NCBI GenBank assembly: GCA_963971425.1
Contig: OZ020519.1
Span: 1,752,028-1,816,027, forward strand
DNA from: Bryoerythrophyllum caledonicum
Lineage: Eukaryota; Streptophyta; Bryopsida; Pottiales; Pottiaceae
Direction of reading: 5' to 3'
DNA length: 64,000 bases
Positions within the stretch are counted from its first letter, which is position 1; each line of letters starts with the position of its first letter. The notes under the pieces were generated by a model. That model was not told the origin of the DNA. It saw only the letters and a program-made list of their open reading frames with translations, and searched no databases. Position numbers and translations under genes: made by a program. Of the stretch, positions 44,439 to 56,519 are shown piece after piece.

Positions 44439-45362
44439 CCCCTAAAATTCTTTGCGATTTTCTTGTCAAAAACACTTCAAAACTACATATTCTAGTAAAC
44501 GAGAAGGTAGGAGTAAAAAAAATCTTCCATCACTATTTTTAACCGTAAGATCTTAATTTAGAATATGACAAAAACAAGTGGTAATTTTCTCAAATTTTTT
44601 CACCATATGAATTAGAAGATTATAGTATTTGAAATGAAAAACATAGTCATTTTGGGACCATTCAAAACAGGATCAGCACACTATGTTTCCTCATGAAAAA
44701 ATATCTCTTGCATCTTTTCTTTTGAGGAGATTTTACCAAATCAAAATAGACCATATAAGCTATACTTTCCCCAAATTTCAAATGAAATAATAGTGTGTAG
44801 CATTCTCAAATTAGTATTGCAAGTAGAAGGGATTTAAAACTTGTTTATTTGCATTTTATTTTTTTGTAAATTGTGGATCTTGAAAATTCAAAATCCAAAC
44901 GGTGAAATCAAAGTTTCATACTCCTTTTCAAAGTACAAAAAATTCAAAGTACAAAAAAACAAAATCTCTATCTTTTATATGGCAAAGAAGAATTTTTTTT
45001 GGCACCTTGCCCGAAAAGGTGTGAGAACTTTGATTCTCTTTTAAAAAAAGACAAAAATTCCAAAAGTGGTTTTTTTTTCAAAATCACCGAATAGTATAAT
45101 ATTAGCTTCTTGTAAAAAAAAATCATAAATAATGGAGTGTTTTTGCTATGTTGCCCGAGGTGCCCGACGAGTAGGAATTTTTACTTTGGGCATCATATCT
45201 TTTTTTTCCAATGTCCAAATGATGAATAAATTAGATCCCCATGAAGCTCTAACATTACCACACCTTCAAAAAAAGTTTCAATAAAATATATCTAAAATTG
45301 ACATCATAGGAACCTGCCCAAATTCTCAAAAAACCCGTTTTGGGACAATTGTCTTTTAGGGG
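44439..45362. mobile_element. TTAA-flanked DNA element (copy 4 of 4) inside the satellite
   Basis: The satellite word GCATACTTAAACCACCTCAC is split at its TTAA: the left side reads GCATACTTAA followed by CCCCTAAAATTC, and the right side reads TCTTTTAGGGG followed by TTAAACCACC. Removing the element and one TTAA restores the monomer exactly, direct proof of a TTAA target duplication. The interior shares TTTTAACCGTAAGATCTTAA-type sequence with copy 2, in the same orientation. No coding sequence. Confidence 0.85.
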
Positions 45363-45366
45363 TTAA

Positions 45367-48325
45367 ACCACCTCACTTGCTCCCATTAAAATACCCGTCA
45401 CAATCATAAGCACCAAGAATATGTCACGGACTACTTCTACCTCAACGAAGCATACTTAAACTACCTCAATCTATCCCATAAAAATACCCCAAATCATGAT
45501 TATTATCCAAAATATGTCACGAACTACTTCTATATAAAGGAAGCTTCTTACCCACCCCCGCTCTCATTAAAATACCCGTCACCATCATAAAAAGCCAGAA
45601 TATGCCACGCACTACTTCTACTTCAACGAAACATATTTAAACTACCTCACTCTCTCTCATTAAAACTCCCCAATCCATGATAATAATCTAAAATTTGTCA
45701 CTAACTACTACTGCATAGACGAAATATACTTAAACCACCCCTTGCTTACTTTAAAATACCCGTCATCATTATAAGAAGCCAAAATATGCCACGCACTACT
45801 TCTACCTTCACGAAGCATACTTAACCCACCTCACTCTCTCCCATTAAAATACCTATGACCATCATTAGCACCAAAAATATGTCATGCACTACTTCTACCT
45901 CAATAAAACATACTTAAATTACCTCACTCTCTCTTATTGAAATACCACAAACTATGATAATTATCTAAAATATGTCACGAATTACTTCTACATAAACGAA
46001 GCATACTAAATCCACCTCACTCTCTCCCATTAAAATACTTGTCACCATCATAAAAAGCCAAAATATGTCACGCACTACTTCTATTTCAACGAGACATACT
46101 TAAACCACCTCACTCTCTCCCATTAAAATATCCCAAATCATGCTAATTATCTAAAATATGTCACAATGAACTTCTACATAAACGATGCATATTACTTAAA
46201 CCACCTCACTCTCTCCATTACAATACCCGTCACCATCATAAGCACCCAAAATATATCATGCACTACTTCTACATCAACGAAGCATACTGAAACCACCCTC
46301 AACATCTCCCATTAAAATATCCATCACCATTATAAGAACCCAAAATATGTCTGGCACTACTTCTACCTCAACAATTCATACTTAAACTACCTCACCCTCT
46401 CCCAGTAAAATACCCCAAACCATGATAATAATCTAAAATATGTCACACACTATTTCTATATAAAAGAAGCATACTTAAGCCATCCCAATCTCTTTCAATA
46501 GAATATTTGTTACCATCATAACAACCCAAAATATGTCACGCAGGACTCTGATCTCAACAAATTATACTAAAACGCCCTCACCCTCTCTCATTAAAAGACC
46601 CTAAACCATGATAATTATCTAAAATATGTCACAATGTACTTCCATATAAACAAAGCATACTTAAACCACCTCACTCGTGCTTATTAAAATACCCGTCATC
46701 ATCATAAGAACCCAAAATATGTCACATACTACTTCTACCTCAACAAAGCATACTTAACCCACCTCACTCTTTCTCATTGAAATACCCGTCACAATCATAA
46801 GCACCCAAAATATGTGACGAACTACTTTTATCTCAACAAAGCATACTTAAACACCCTCACCCACTCACATTAAAATACCCTGAACCGTGATAATTATCTA
46901 AAATATACCACCCAGTTCTTCTATATAAACGATGCAACCCTGAACCACCTTATCTTCTCTCATTAAAACACCCGTTACCATCATTAAAACCCAAAATATG
47001 TCACGCAGTACTTTGACCTCAATGAAGCATACTTAATTATCCTCACCCTCTTCCATAAAAATACCCTAAACCACGATAATTATCTAAAATATGTCACACA
47101 ATACTTCTACCTCAACAAAGCATACTTAAAAACCCGCACCCTTTACGATTAAAACACCCATCTCCATTATATGAACCTAAAATATGTCACGCACTAGTTC
47201 TACCTCAATAAAGCATACTTAAACCACCTTACTTTCTCCCATTAAATTACCCGTCTCCATCATTGGAACCCAAAATATGTCGCGCACTAATTCTACCTCA
47301 ACGATGCATACTTAAACCACTTCACTCTCCCCAATTAAATTACCCGTCACAATCATAAGATTTTAAAATATGTCATGCACTACTTCTACCTCAACGAAGC
47401 ATACTTAAACTATTCCATTCTCTCCTATTAATATACTCCAAACCATGATAATAATCTAAAATATGTCACGCCCTGTTTCCACATAAACGAAGCATACTTA
47501 AATTACTCCACTCTCTCCCATTAAAAAAACCCATCACCATCATAAGAACCCAAAATATGTCACGCACTACTTCTACCTCAACTCAACATACTTATACACC
47601 CTCACCCTCTCCTGTGAAAGTACCCTTAACCATGATAATTATCTAAAATATGTCATGCACTACTTCTACCTCAACTCAACATACTTATACACCCTCACCC
47701 TCTCCTGTGAAAGTACCCTTAACCATGATAATTATCTAAAATATGTCATGCACTACTTCTACCTCAACAAAGCAATCCTAAATCACCTCACTCTCATTCA
47801 CTAAAATACCCTGAAGCATGTTAATTATCTAAAATATTTAACGTACTACTTCTACCTCAACGAAGCATACTTAACCCACCTCACTTTCTCTCATTAATAT
47901 ACCCTAAACCATAATTATTATTTATAATATGTCAAGATTTACTTCTACCTCAACGAAGCATACTTAATCATCCTCACGCTCTCCCATTACAATATCCGTC
48001 ACCATCATAAGAACCCAAAATTTGTCACGCGCTACTTCTACCTCAACAAAGCATACTTAAACCACCCCACTCTCTCTTATTAGATTACCCGTCACCATCA
48101 CAAAAAGCCAAAATATGTCATGCACTACTTCTACCCTAACAAAGCACACTTAAACACCCTCACTTTCTCTCATTAAAATACCCTAAACCAGGATAGTTAT
48201 CTAAAATATGTCACGCACTACTTCTACTTCAACGAAGCATACTTAAACCACCTCACTCTCTCCCATTAAAATACCCGTCACCATCATTAGAACCCAAAAA
48301 ATGTCACACCCTCTCCTATTGCAAT
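45367..48325. repeat. 93-bp satellite, block 3
   Basis: About 32 monomers of about 93 bp (for example CATTAAAATA recurs at 46028 and 46121). Two neighbouring monomers around 47580-47765 are identical over more than 90 bp, a recent duplication. The array is followed by AAACCCTAAACCCTAAAA, a telomere-like stretch near 48332. Confidence 0.9.
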
Positions 48326-49931
48326 ACCCAAAAAAACCCTAAACCCTAAAATAGTAACTCACAATTTTTGTTGCAACAAAGTTATGCAATTTAGACTGAC
48401 CAATCATGCAAAAAACCCTAATTTTAAATCACAAAAACGTGTCAAAATACATAATTTGGTGGAAAAAAAACAAAAGAGAAGATTAAATATTACCGGATAG
48501 ACAATGATGGATGTTTTGCACGTGCAAATGATTCACCTCTTGCAATCTTGAGCATCTAAGGCGCCACTTCTGTTTGTGCAAGTTTGTGTGTGGGTCCTGT
48601 GCACATCCCGCGGTCAATGGGGGGGAGGAGAATCCACGAGAATAGATGGCGGGGAGCTGTGATGCTTGGAAAAGGGCTGCGATGCTAGGGAGGAAGGGGA
48701 GCTGCAGGTAGGGGTCGGAGTATGTCCGGGTACGGGTTCCCAGGAAGGCGGATATGGGACATAGTACAGGGGGATGGCGGCTGCGCATGGGGTTGGAAAA
48801 GTCGGGCTGCTGACGCTACGGGGATGAGGGACCCCATGGCTCGTTGGCTCCTTTTGTTGGGAGAGTCTCCAAGGAGGGGGTCAGTTTGCCCTCGGCCTTG
48901 ATGGCAGAGCTGGCAACCCGGCTACCCGGCTAGCCATTCACCCGGTGCAACCAAAAACTGGACGCTGCCTATCAGAGTGTTCCTGAAAGTCTGAGTTTTA
49001 AAGGGTGGCTACCTTGTGTCAACCACAAAGACCCGGTGCAACATCCTTAAAGGACCTTGTGTCTTTCTCTATTCATTAAAGCAGGGTGAGATTTAAATAC
49101 GGCAATATTTGCAGGGTGAAAGTTCTTACCCTCCATATTTTATGGGCCACGCGCATGGAACAAGCTAATGTAATCAAATTAGTAATTTGGAGTCACCAAT
49201 GCCACCCTGCATCTTTGTTTGGACGGTGACTGTGCCTAGATGATTAACCGTGTTGCATGTTCGTTGGCTGATAAAGGACCATAATTTATAGAATAAACCC
49301 CAAAGTTAACCAAACCACCATGTTTCTTAAAAACAAGTGGGCTTTCAGGTGTACAACCAAAATTAGCGTTTTGGGGTGACAATTAAGGTTTAAACCCTGA
49401 GTACTTTCAGGAAAACTCCATTGTGTCAGCTCCACCCTTGCAACTCTAGCCTGGCATGGAGCGGGTTGGCGTCCAGGGGTGGAGATGTTCTAAACATTTG
49501 ACGCACACGGAGCACTTGGTGCAATTTTAGAAGCAGTTGGTACATTTTAAGAGCAAGCTGCAGCTGGAAACCCGTTGCTAAGCCCGCTCACTACAGTGAA
49601 TCTGAGTTCGAGGTGTCAGGGCCCAGTTTTAGGCCTAACACCGCGAAGAGCGGCCCTTCTCCGCGCGTGCCTTTTCGCCTCCATACGCCCTTCTTTCCAC
49701 AATAACGGCCACTTCCGCCCAAATCTTTTACGCGCTGCCCGTATCTCATGTCGGCATGCTCGCCAAAAGCCCCTTCTTCCCCCGACACGTGTACTCCAGG
49801 GGAGACCCGTCCTTCTCGGCGCCTGCCGGCGCGAAGTGTCATCCACATTGTTTGAGTTTGGCGCCGTCTTTGGCACGATCCATTGTGCCGTGTAGTACAC
49901 TGCCGGAAGGGGAGTGCTTGTCTCTGCGTGA
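48326..49931. other. No supported gene; telomere-like start, GC-rich end
   Basis: Telomere-like CCCTAAACCCTAAAA stands near 48334. The minus-strand frame 48788-48483 is Pro/Ser/Leu-rich with a donor-like GGTAATATT at its end, but no partner exon is seen. Frames at 49575-49960 overlap on both strands without homology. Confidence 0.3.
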
Positions 49932-50212
49932 ATGGAGTTCCTCGATCTCAATCTCCCCATACAGGACAGGCCGAATGGGAATTCTGGCGAGACGGCGCCA
50001 CCAACCGTTGCCGATAACGGGGCAGTAGGGAAGAAATGGAGGAGTCAAGGGAGAAAGAACCGGCTGGCGTGCGTGAGAAGGTGGTGGAGGACCTTGATGC
50101 CACGTTTCGGGAAGGCCCGCATGCAGACTACCTGAAGAAGCACGGTGACAAGGTTCTTCGGATGCGCGATTCGAAGAAGAAGCAGTCCAAGCTTATCGCC
50201 TACATTCCCTGA
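49932..50212 (+). pseudogene. Small ORF with EAR-like N-terminus, frameshifted
   Basis: It starts MEFLDLNLPIQDRPNGNS. LDLNLP matches the plant EAR repression motif (DLNxxP/LxLxL). After a shift of frame near 50034 the reading continues as EKEPAGVREKVVEDLDATFR and ends LKKHGDKVLRMRDSKKKQSK before a stop at about 50212. Helical, charged; no domain recognised. It may be the first exon of the decayed gene to its right. Confidence 0.35.
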
Positions 50213-50593
50213 GATATAAGGAGGCAGCTACTCGGTTTAGGCGACGTATTGGCATTCATCATCACCATCAACGTGGAACCCTAAACCACCCAAGGCAAAG
50301 TTTTGTGTGGCGGCACGATTTCCCTCACTTTCGAACTGTTTTTTTTGCCGTCTAGCGACATATCCAGGAAGTCCAAGCTCTGCGTTAGCGATCGCTACTT
50401 CAATACCTTAAAATCGCCGACTGAACTTTTCGGTAAGTTCCCTGCCCTTCTTCCTTTTTATTTCCAAGTGGGGCGTCGGAAAGTAAGATGTGTGAAGATG
50501 TAGGAAATTTTGCACAGCGCCCAGGTTTAGGGTTTGAGGGTTTTAGGGTTCCCAATAATCGTTGCAGGCGATAAGGTTTCATGTTCAGCAATG

Positions 50594-51228
50594 GGTAGAA
50601 GTCAGCTAGGGTTACTCACTTTTGGGCAAAAAAAATATACCCAAAAGTATATTTTTTTGGCCAAAAAAATTTAATTTTGCCCAATTTAATGGAAAAAAAA
50701 GGTTTTTCTTCAGAAAAAATTATGTTTCAAGATGGATCTATGCATGATGTATTTGATTGGATAAAAAATCAAAGAAAAAATCAACATTCAGTCCTATTTT
50801 AGGAGCCTTGAAGAAATATCTCGTTTTTTAGCAATAAAAGTGAAAATAAGTTTCCAATCTAGAATTTTCAATTATAATATATGAACACATTAGGGCATGA
50901 ATGTGTCCCAAAAGTTTTGGAGTGTTTAACTTCCTAGAACTCTCAAAATAAGTATATTTGGCAAATGTCATATACTTGTGACAGGTATATACTAATGAAA
51001 GATATACCTATATTAGCCAAATCGTAAATCAAAACTCAACATTTTTGAGGTTCCTAGACTTTAAATCAAGGCAGTTATCACATTCCATCAATAGAATTCC
51101 AAGATCAATCCCACATTTGCACTATGCAGCAAAAGAAGGTTCGTGGCTCTTTCCAAAACCATTTGTGACACTAAAAATATACCACCTTAGTGGACTTTCA
51201 CCCCAATGTCCTCCCTCGCAGGTCCGTA
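50594..51228 (+). repeat. Dispersed ~620-bp repeat, intron-like (copy 2)
   Basis: It starts GGTAGAAGTCAGCTAGGGTT exactly as the copy at 4600-5217 (opposite orientation) and stays alignable to TTAGTGGACTTTCACCC near 51205; a pyrimidine stretch and GCAG follow. As in copy 1, its borders read as donor GTAGAAG and acceptor AG. A short exon-like stretch (acceptor TTGCAG near 50567) precedes it, and the frame of the next gene opens just after it. Confidence 0.65.
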
Positions 51229-52680
51229 AAAATGCCAAAGCGTTCGGGGTGTTTCTGCAAGGCACTATTTGATGAGATCCCGGTGGAGAATAGAAAAGGG
51301 ATTCCACCCACCTACAACAAGGAAATGGGGAGGATCGAGCAGTTATTTGTCATTGAGAAGGACCACATTTGGCGCGATAGCTGGAAGGTGATGGAGTCAA
51401 GGGGCTCATCCCCGAGCTGCATGGATCGGACTTGCCCATCGTACCGGCTGGACAAACCGGCTCCAAGCAGATACTGTGCATACATTGCAACACGGCACAC
51501 CAGAAGCACAGGTTTAACCTCCACCGCAACCATGCATTGTGCGAAGGGAAGGGGAAGGTGGCCGTGAAGATGCCGTCGTATCCTAATTTGGGCGTCAGGG
51601 ATGTGGCAAACTTGTGGCACGACTTTGGGATTGCGCCTCGGTGGAAGAAGCCATTTCGGTTTTCGCCACCATAGAGCCGATAGCCACAAAGAGGAGGCCT
51701 TGGAAGGCTGCCGATAATGAGGAGGAATTGATCAATCGAGTCCCAATTAAGCGCGGCAAGAGGGTGGCACATGCGGTAGTGGAGGGCCGTCCACAGTAGC
51801 GTACTGCGTTGGCTTCTCGGAAAAGACCTCCACCTCCTAAAGTGGAGTCCAGTGACGATACTTCTTCGTCAGCAGAGTCGGGAGGAGATCACAACACAGA
51901 TCACGAGGCTGATAACGTAGGCACTCTGGCTGTTTTCGTAGAGAAGGACGGTCTTCGGTCCGGAGATGATGCCTCCAGGAATTCCGGTGCCGAGAACCCG
52001 ATATTGAGGGTCCGGAAGACCGCACTCGCGCCGGCGTTCAAGAGTGATTCCTCCATCGTCCTCCGGAAGACCAAGCCTGCGAAGCAGGCTGTATCGAAGA
52101 AGGTGGCAAAAGCTGAAGAGGCGACGAAGAAGGCAAAAGTTGAAGAGTCCACGAAGAAGACAAAAGCATCTTGGCCCTCAGCAATGGCAAAAAGGCTTAC
52201 GGGAATTTCTGTGGAAGAGACCGCTATGGCGAGAAGGCCTTGATCCCTGCCGGCTTTATAGTGGTTGAGAGAGACGAGTATTGCCGAGAGACCCTCCGAC
52301 TCTGATATTGGCCCGCCAAATACCTCGCGCGAATGCCCTTGACCTCGGCCCAGATGGAATTTCGACAGCCGCTGACATAGGCCACGATACTTCAGGCAGG
52401 CTCTAATGAAGGTGCGAATCCCGATAAGCGTCTTATTCTGATACGGCAGGTGCAAGAGGACACTGAGCGCCTTTTCCCGCTTCAAGTTCGGCTCTCTCCT
52501 GAAAGGAAGGTACCGATAACGCCGCTGTACCTACTCCTCAAGCATGGTCTTCTCGATAGGGACATGATGGACATTTTAGGGACCGAAGATGAGCTGTTGA
52601 AAACCGTCTTGTGTATGGTGGAGTCTAGAGGCCACCAAGGTAGGTTCTACCAGGCTCTCGGTGCTTGCATTTGAGAAGGG
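51229..52680 (+). pseudogene. Decayed gene with Cys/His cluster and Lys/Ala-rich region
   Basis: Reading from 51229, PKRSGCFCKALFDEIPVENR leads to DHIWRDSWKVM. After a frame change, CIHCNTAHQKHRFNLHRNHA with a following Cys forms a zinc-finger-like Cys/His cluster. WHDFGIAPRWKKPFRF follows; after further changes an acidic then Lys/Ala-rich stretch (KQAVSKKVAKAEEATKKAKV) appears, and a C-terminal part ALIPAGFIVVERDEYCRETL broken by TGA and TAG near 52289 and 52379 before LLLKHGLLDRDMMDILGTED. At least three frame changes and two stops show that it is dead. Family not recognised; the dispersed intron-like repeat precedes it. Confidence 0.4.
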
Positions 52681-52718
52681 GTCGGCTTCGTCGATAACCT
52701 GGTTTTGTAACTTTGCAG

Positions 52719-55665
52719 GGACGTCAGTAAATTTGATCTGTCGGGAGCCATACCAATGGAATTCAACGAGCTACCAAAGCTCACCACCTTGTACGGGCCA
52801 TTCAATATACCTTGTGAGTCTATTCCGACAACTTGCATCATAATCTGATCCCATACATGCGCTTGGGATGTGCAGAATTCTTTCGGGCAATAATTTCGAG
52901 GGCCTTCTCACGGACTTGAGTTTATTGAAGAATTTACGATTACTGGAAGTATAGTTATCAAACAACAATTTCCTATTCATGCCACGAAGATTAGTACCTG
53001 TTATTATTCAGCAGTAGGCACTCGCTTTGACTAAATCTCTTCTTCCATGAACTCAGGCACCTGCAAGACAACAACTTAATCGGGCCACTGCCTGCTTGGC
53101 TAGGGCAGCTACCACTTCTGAAAGAACTGTGAGTACCACAAATTTGCATGACTCATAGCCCATAAGTGGAGAGATGATAGGCAACCATTCCAAGGAAGGA
53201 CAAGAGTTTTGTCTCCGTAATCAAGACCTGATTTGAATAAGGATGCCCTTCTCCTGTAACCCTTGACAAGAGCATTGCTATCATTTCAATGTGTAAACAA
53301 CCCCTGTGCATGGGTTTACATGTACTTTCTCATAACCAGGGGCTGCTTGCTCATGACCTAGTTCGGATATATTTGTTTTTATGGAAATCATTCTTGTAAA
53401 TATGCTAAGGTAAGGGTCTCTTGAACCGACCCTGTTTCTTAAACCGTCCTCTAACTCAGAGTACCTACAGTGTACATTTCAAGAGGGGGACGGTTTAAGA
53501 AACAGGGTCGGTTCAAGAGACCCTTACCTTACATCCAGTATAAACTAACGGAACTGGTGTCCTCTACCTTATTGGTGTGCAGGTACTGTATGTGCATGAC
53601 AATAATTTTGACGGCAGCATCCCTTCAAGCCTTCTGAGCAAAAACGGGTTAGACTCTAGGTGAGCTCATCTCCAACTCCTCCTAAATGTCCACTGCTACA
53701 TTTCACTAAACCTCAAACGAATCACTTAATATTTCTAAGAAGGGGTTCAACTGAACCGAATGACAAAAATAACTCGTGTGACTGTTTCTATAAGAAGTTT
53801 CTCTTTTTATCTGTAGAAGTTTGAAGAGCCACTTCTATCTTAACTCAGGCTTGGGGTTCAAGGTTAAGGGTTTAGGGTTTAGAGTCGGCTTATCGTGGTA
53901 ATCTACGTTTATTGAAAGTCATGACTCTCGTTCTCTTATGTGCAGGTACCAACCCGGGAATCCTCTCTTGATAGCTGGACCTGTACCAGACAAAAAGTTC
54001 AACATCTGGGTCATTGTCGGTCCCATTCTGGGAGTTGGCTTGATAGGAATACTTGTTGCAGCAGCCCTCATCTACTACTGCTGCGTGTACAAAAGACGTC
54101 GCTCTAAACTTCCAGTCCCACCGGCTCCTTCTGCTGTGGAGCTGGGAGATTCTAGAACTCCCAATGTTGGAGGCGCAAGGAGCTTCTCGGCGGCCGCCAT
54201 CGCTGCTGCAACGGAGAACTTCAAGAGAGTGATTGGCAAGGGCGGGTTCGGGCCTGTGTACTATGGAAAGCTCCGGAGTGGTGAACAAGTGGCGGTTAAG
54301 GTGTTGGACCATAGTGCAAGTATTCAGGGAGCGGCCCAGTTCTTCAACGAGGTATGGAATGGGTTTGGGATCGTGCAAATCGTAGCCAATTTCGATGGTT
54401 TATCCAAAAGTCCGTCAAGCAAATGTCAGAAATGCTATGGTGGACTCGTCGTAGGTTGATGTTCTATCCAAAGTCCATCACCGGAACCTGGTCTCCTTGT
54501 TGGGCTTTTGCAACGAAGGCAAGGATCGCATGCTGGTGTACGAGTACCTGCCCCAAGGCTCCTTACGTGACAGATTAGACGGTACAACCATGATTCCCCA
54601 TAGTTGCAAAAAACCAGAGTTTCATAATATTAGGGTTTCAGTTGTTTCATCAAATTATGACACCTGTTTCATCAGGGTACCTGAGCACGGCTTCAATCAG
54701 AGGTTTGTTACAGAGGAAGTACACAATCTGGACAAGCCAACCAGGACTTATGAATTGTGTTAGATTCACATCTGTTCCTTTGAGGTCATGTCTCATCATT
54801 TCCCAGTGTTGCATTACGTCTTACAAACTGTGCATCAATCTCTCTGCAGCGTCATCGCGCCTGGGAGTGCTGGATTTCAAGGCACGCCTCAACATCGCCC
54901 TGAACGCAGCGCAAGGTATGTAATATCGAAGTGCATTCATATGTGCGTGTCATTAGTGGGTGTCATGGCTTGGTGAAATGACACTATTAAGGTGGAGAAG
55001 AGGACTCCACAAAGGAACAGACAGAGCCTCAACCTCTCTTTTTCAGACTATCATCCTATTCAAGGACGAGGGTGATGAGTTGTTAGTGTGGTAATGAATC
55101 ATCATTGTGACACCTGCTAGCCAACCATAGTTGCAGTAAAACTCGCTTCATTTGCTTCTAGAGTTGTTTCATTTGGTCTTCTTGCATTCACCTTCCTGAT
55201 TGACTTGTCCAAATTGTGTATTAGCACCTGTACTTTCACCTCATCACATCTCTAGTGCTCAAGTACCCGAATGAAATGTTAAGCATAATTTCTTGAAACA
55301 TATTTCATTGAACACTAGTAGATGTCATGAGCAGTAGCACCTGCAAATGAGCTCATGGATGGTATTTGATGCAGGGTTGGACTACCTACACACAGGGTGC
55401 AGCCCAGGCATCGTGCACCGCGATGTGAAGAGCACCAACATCTTGCTGATGGCCACCAAGGAGGCCGCCAAATTGGGCGACTTCGGATTGTCGCCCTTGG
55501 CGCCTGGGGACGTCAACGACGGGTCCTTGGCGATCGTCCAATGGCTCGCGCGGCTACATAGATCCGGAGTATGTAAATTCGCACTTCCTAACCACCAAGA
55601 GCGACGTCTACAGCTTTGGCGTGGTGCTCCTGAAGCTCCTCACGGGGCGCCCCGCGCTACTGTCA
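52719..55665 (+). pseudogene. LRR receptor-like kinase fragment, frameshifted and truncated
   Basis: Exons: 52719-52790 and 53057-53128 are 72-nt LRR exons (24 residues each, e.g. DNNLIGPLPAWLGQLPLL); 52876-52948 is one base too long; about 53583-53658; 53946-54351 (TM segment WVIVGPILGVGLIGILVAAA, then P-loop GKGGFGPVYYG and Lys in VAVKVL); 54455-54581 ([24 protein letters not shown]); 54850-54915; 55375-about 55665 ([34 protein letters not shown]). An extra T near 55541 shifts the frame between SLAIVQ and [10 protein letters not shown]. The ectodomain upstream and the last kinase subdomains are missing. The layout fits the malectin/LRR-I class of plant plasma-membrane receptor kinases. Most motifs remain intact, so loss is fairly recent or partly a sequencing error. 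Confidence 0.82.
53406..53531. mobile_element. Foldback MITE with 44-bp arms in an RLK intron
   Basis: Arms at 53406-53449 and 53488-53531 are perfect inverted repeats (each begins TAAGGTAAGGGTCTCTTGAA when read inward) with a 38-nt loop. A TA stands at both ends, as for Tc1/mariner-type insertions. It lies in an intron of the receptor kinase fragment. The long perfect stem could also make a small-RNA precursor. Confidence 0.8.
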
Positions 55666-56519
55666 TATATCATTATTTTCAATTACTTGTGCACTAAGTT
55701 TATGATTTGTTGTAGTTCAAGGACGCTATCTTGTGAGCATTGAGCGGTGAGCATAAAAAAATGTGAAAATAGAAGAAAAAATGTTGTTTTTACAAAACCT
55801 GTAAAATTGAGGGCAAATTCAATAGAACTGCAAATTTTGGAGACATATTTAGAGAAAATTACTAAATTAAAAAAGTATCCTATAACCGTAGTCACTTGTG
55901 CCATAAGATTTTTCTTTTTTGGAGCCTTCTTCTCTTGCCGTGGTTGGGTTATAATCTACATTTAATTTTTAATTTTTTTGAAACGTCTACACTTGTAGGG
56001 GGGCATATCTAGATACAAAGGAGATTTTTTATCTGTAAATGACAACGTGGGTGCTAGGATACTGTACGAAGTGGTCACTTTCAAACACTATTTGCCAAAT
56101 TAATTAATTTTATATCCTAGTAATTTGGTCACAATAGGTATCAATCGACATCTCCTAGGCATTACATGGGTATCACCTATGTATTACACCAAGAATGCTA
56201 GAATGTGAGCAGTGAGCAGTGAGCAGTGAGTAGTAAGCAATCTATTTTTTTCAGTTGGGCACCCTATAACCACAGATTTGGGGTGATTTACAAGAAACAA
56301 TTTTACATTGTGACCTATTTCTGTGGCATGAAAAAATATCAAAATGGGAGAAAGTTGGATTAAAAAACCCCGAAATAAACTATTTGGAGGATATTTGGAT
56401 GAATGTAGATAGATGAATGTAGATGAATGATTGCTCAGCTTATAGTTTAAAAAAATATAGCAACTTCTAAAATATTAGTACAAAAAAGAAAAAAAAAAAA
56501 AAAAAAACCAACTAAGGGG

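Noticed and set aside
36480-48325. Separate satellite families on each side of the inserts
   Set aside because: Monomer words and phase continue across both insertions; it is one interrupted array.
48483-48788. Minus-strand Pro/Ser-rich ORF as a first exon
   Set aside because: Donor-like end but no continuation, no recognisable transit peptide pattern and no homology.
49575-49960. ORFs on both strands
   Set aside because: Mutually overlapping, no domain, no splice partner; chance frames in GC-rich sequence.
55681-55724. Continuation of the kinase reading frame to 55697
   Set aside because: After LLTGRPALL the residues no longer match kinase subdomain X; probably intron or unrelated sequence before the MULE.
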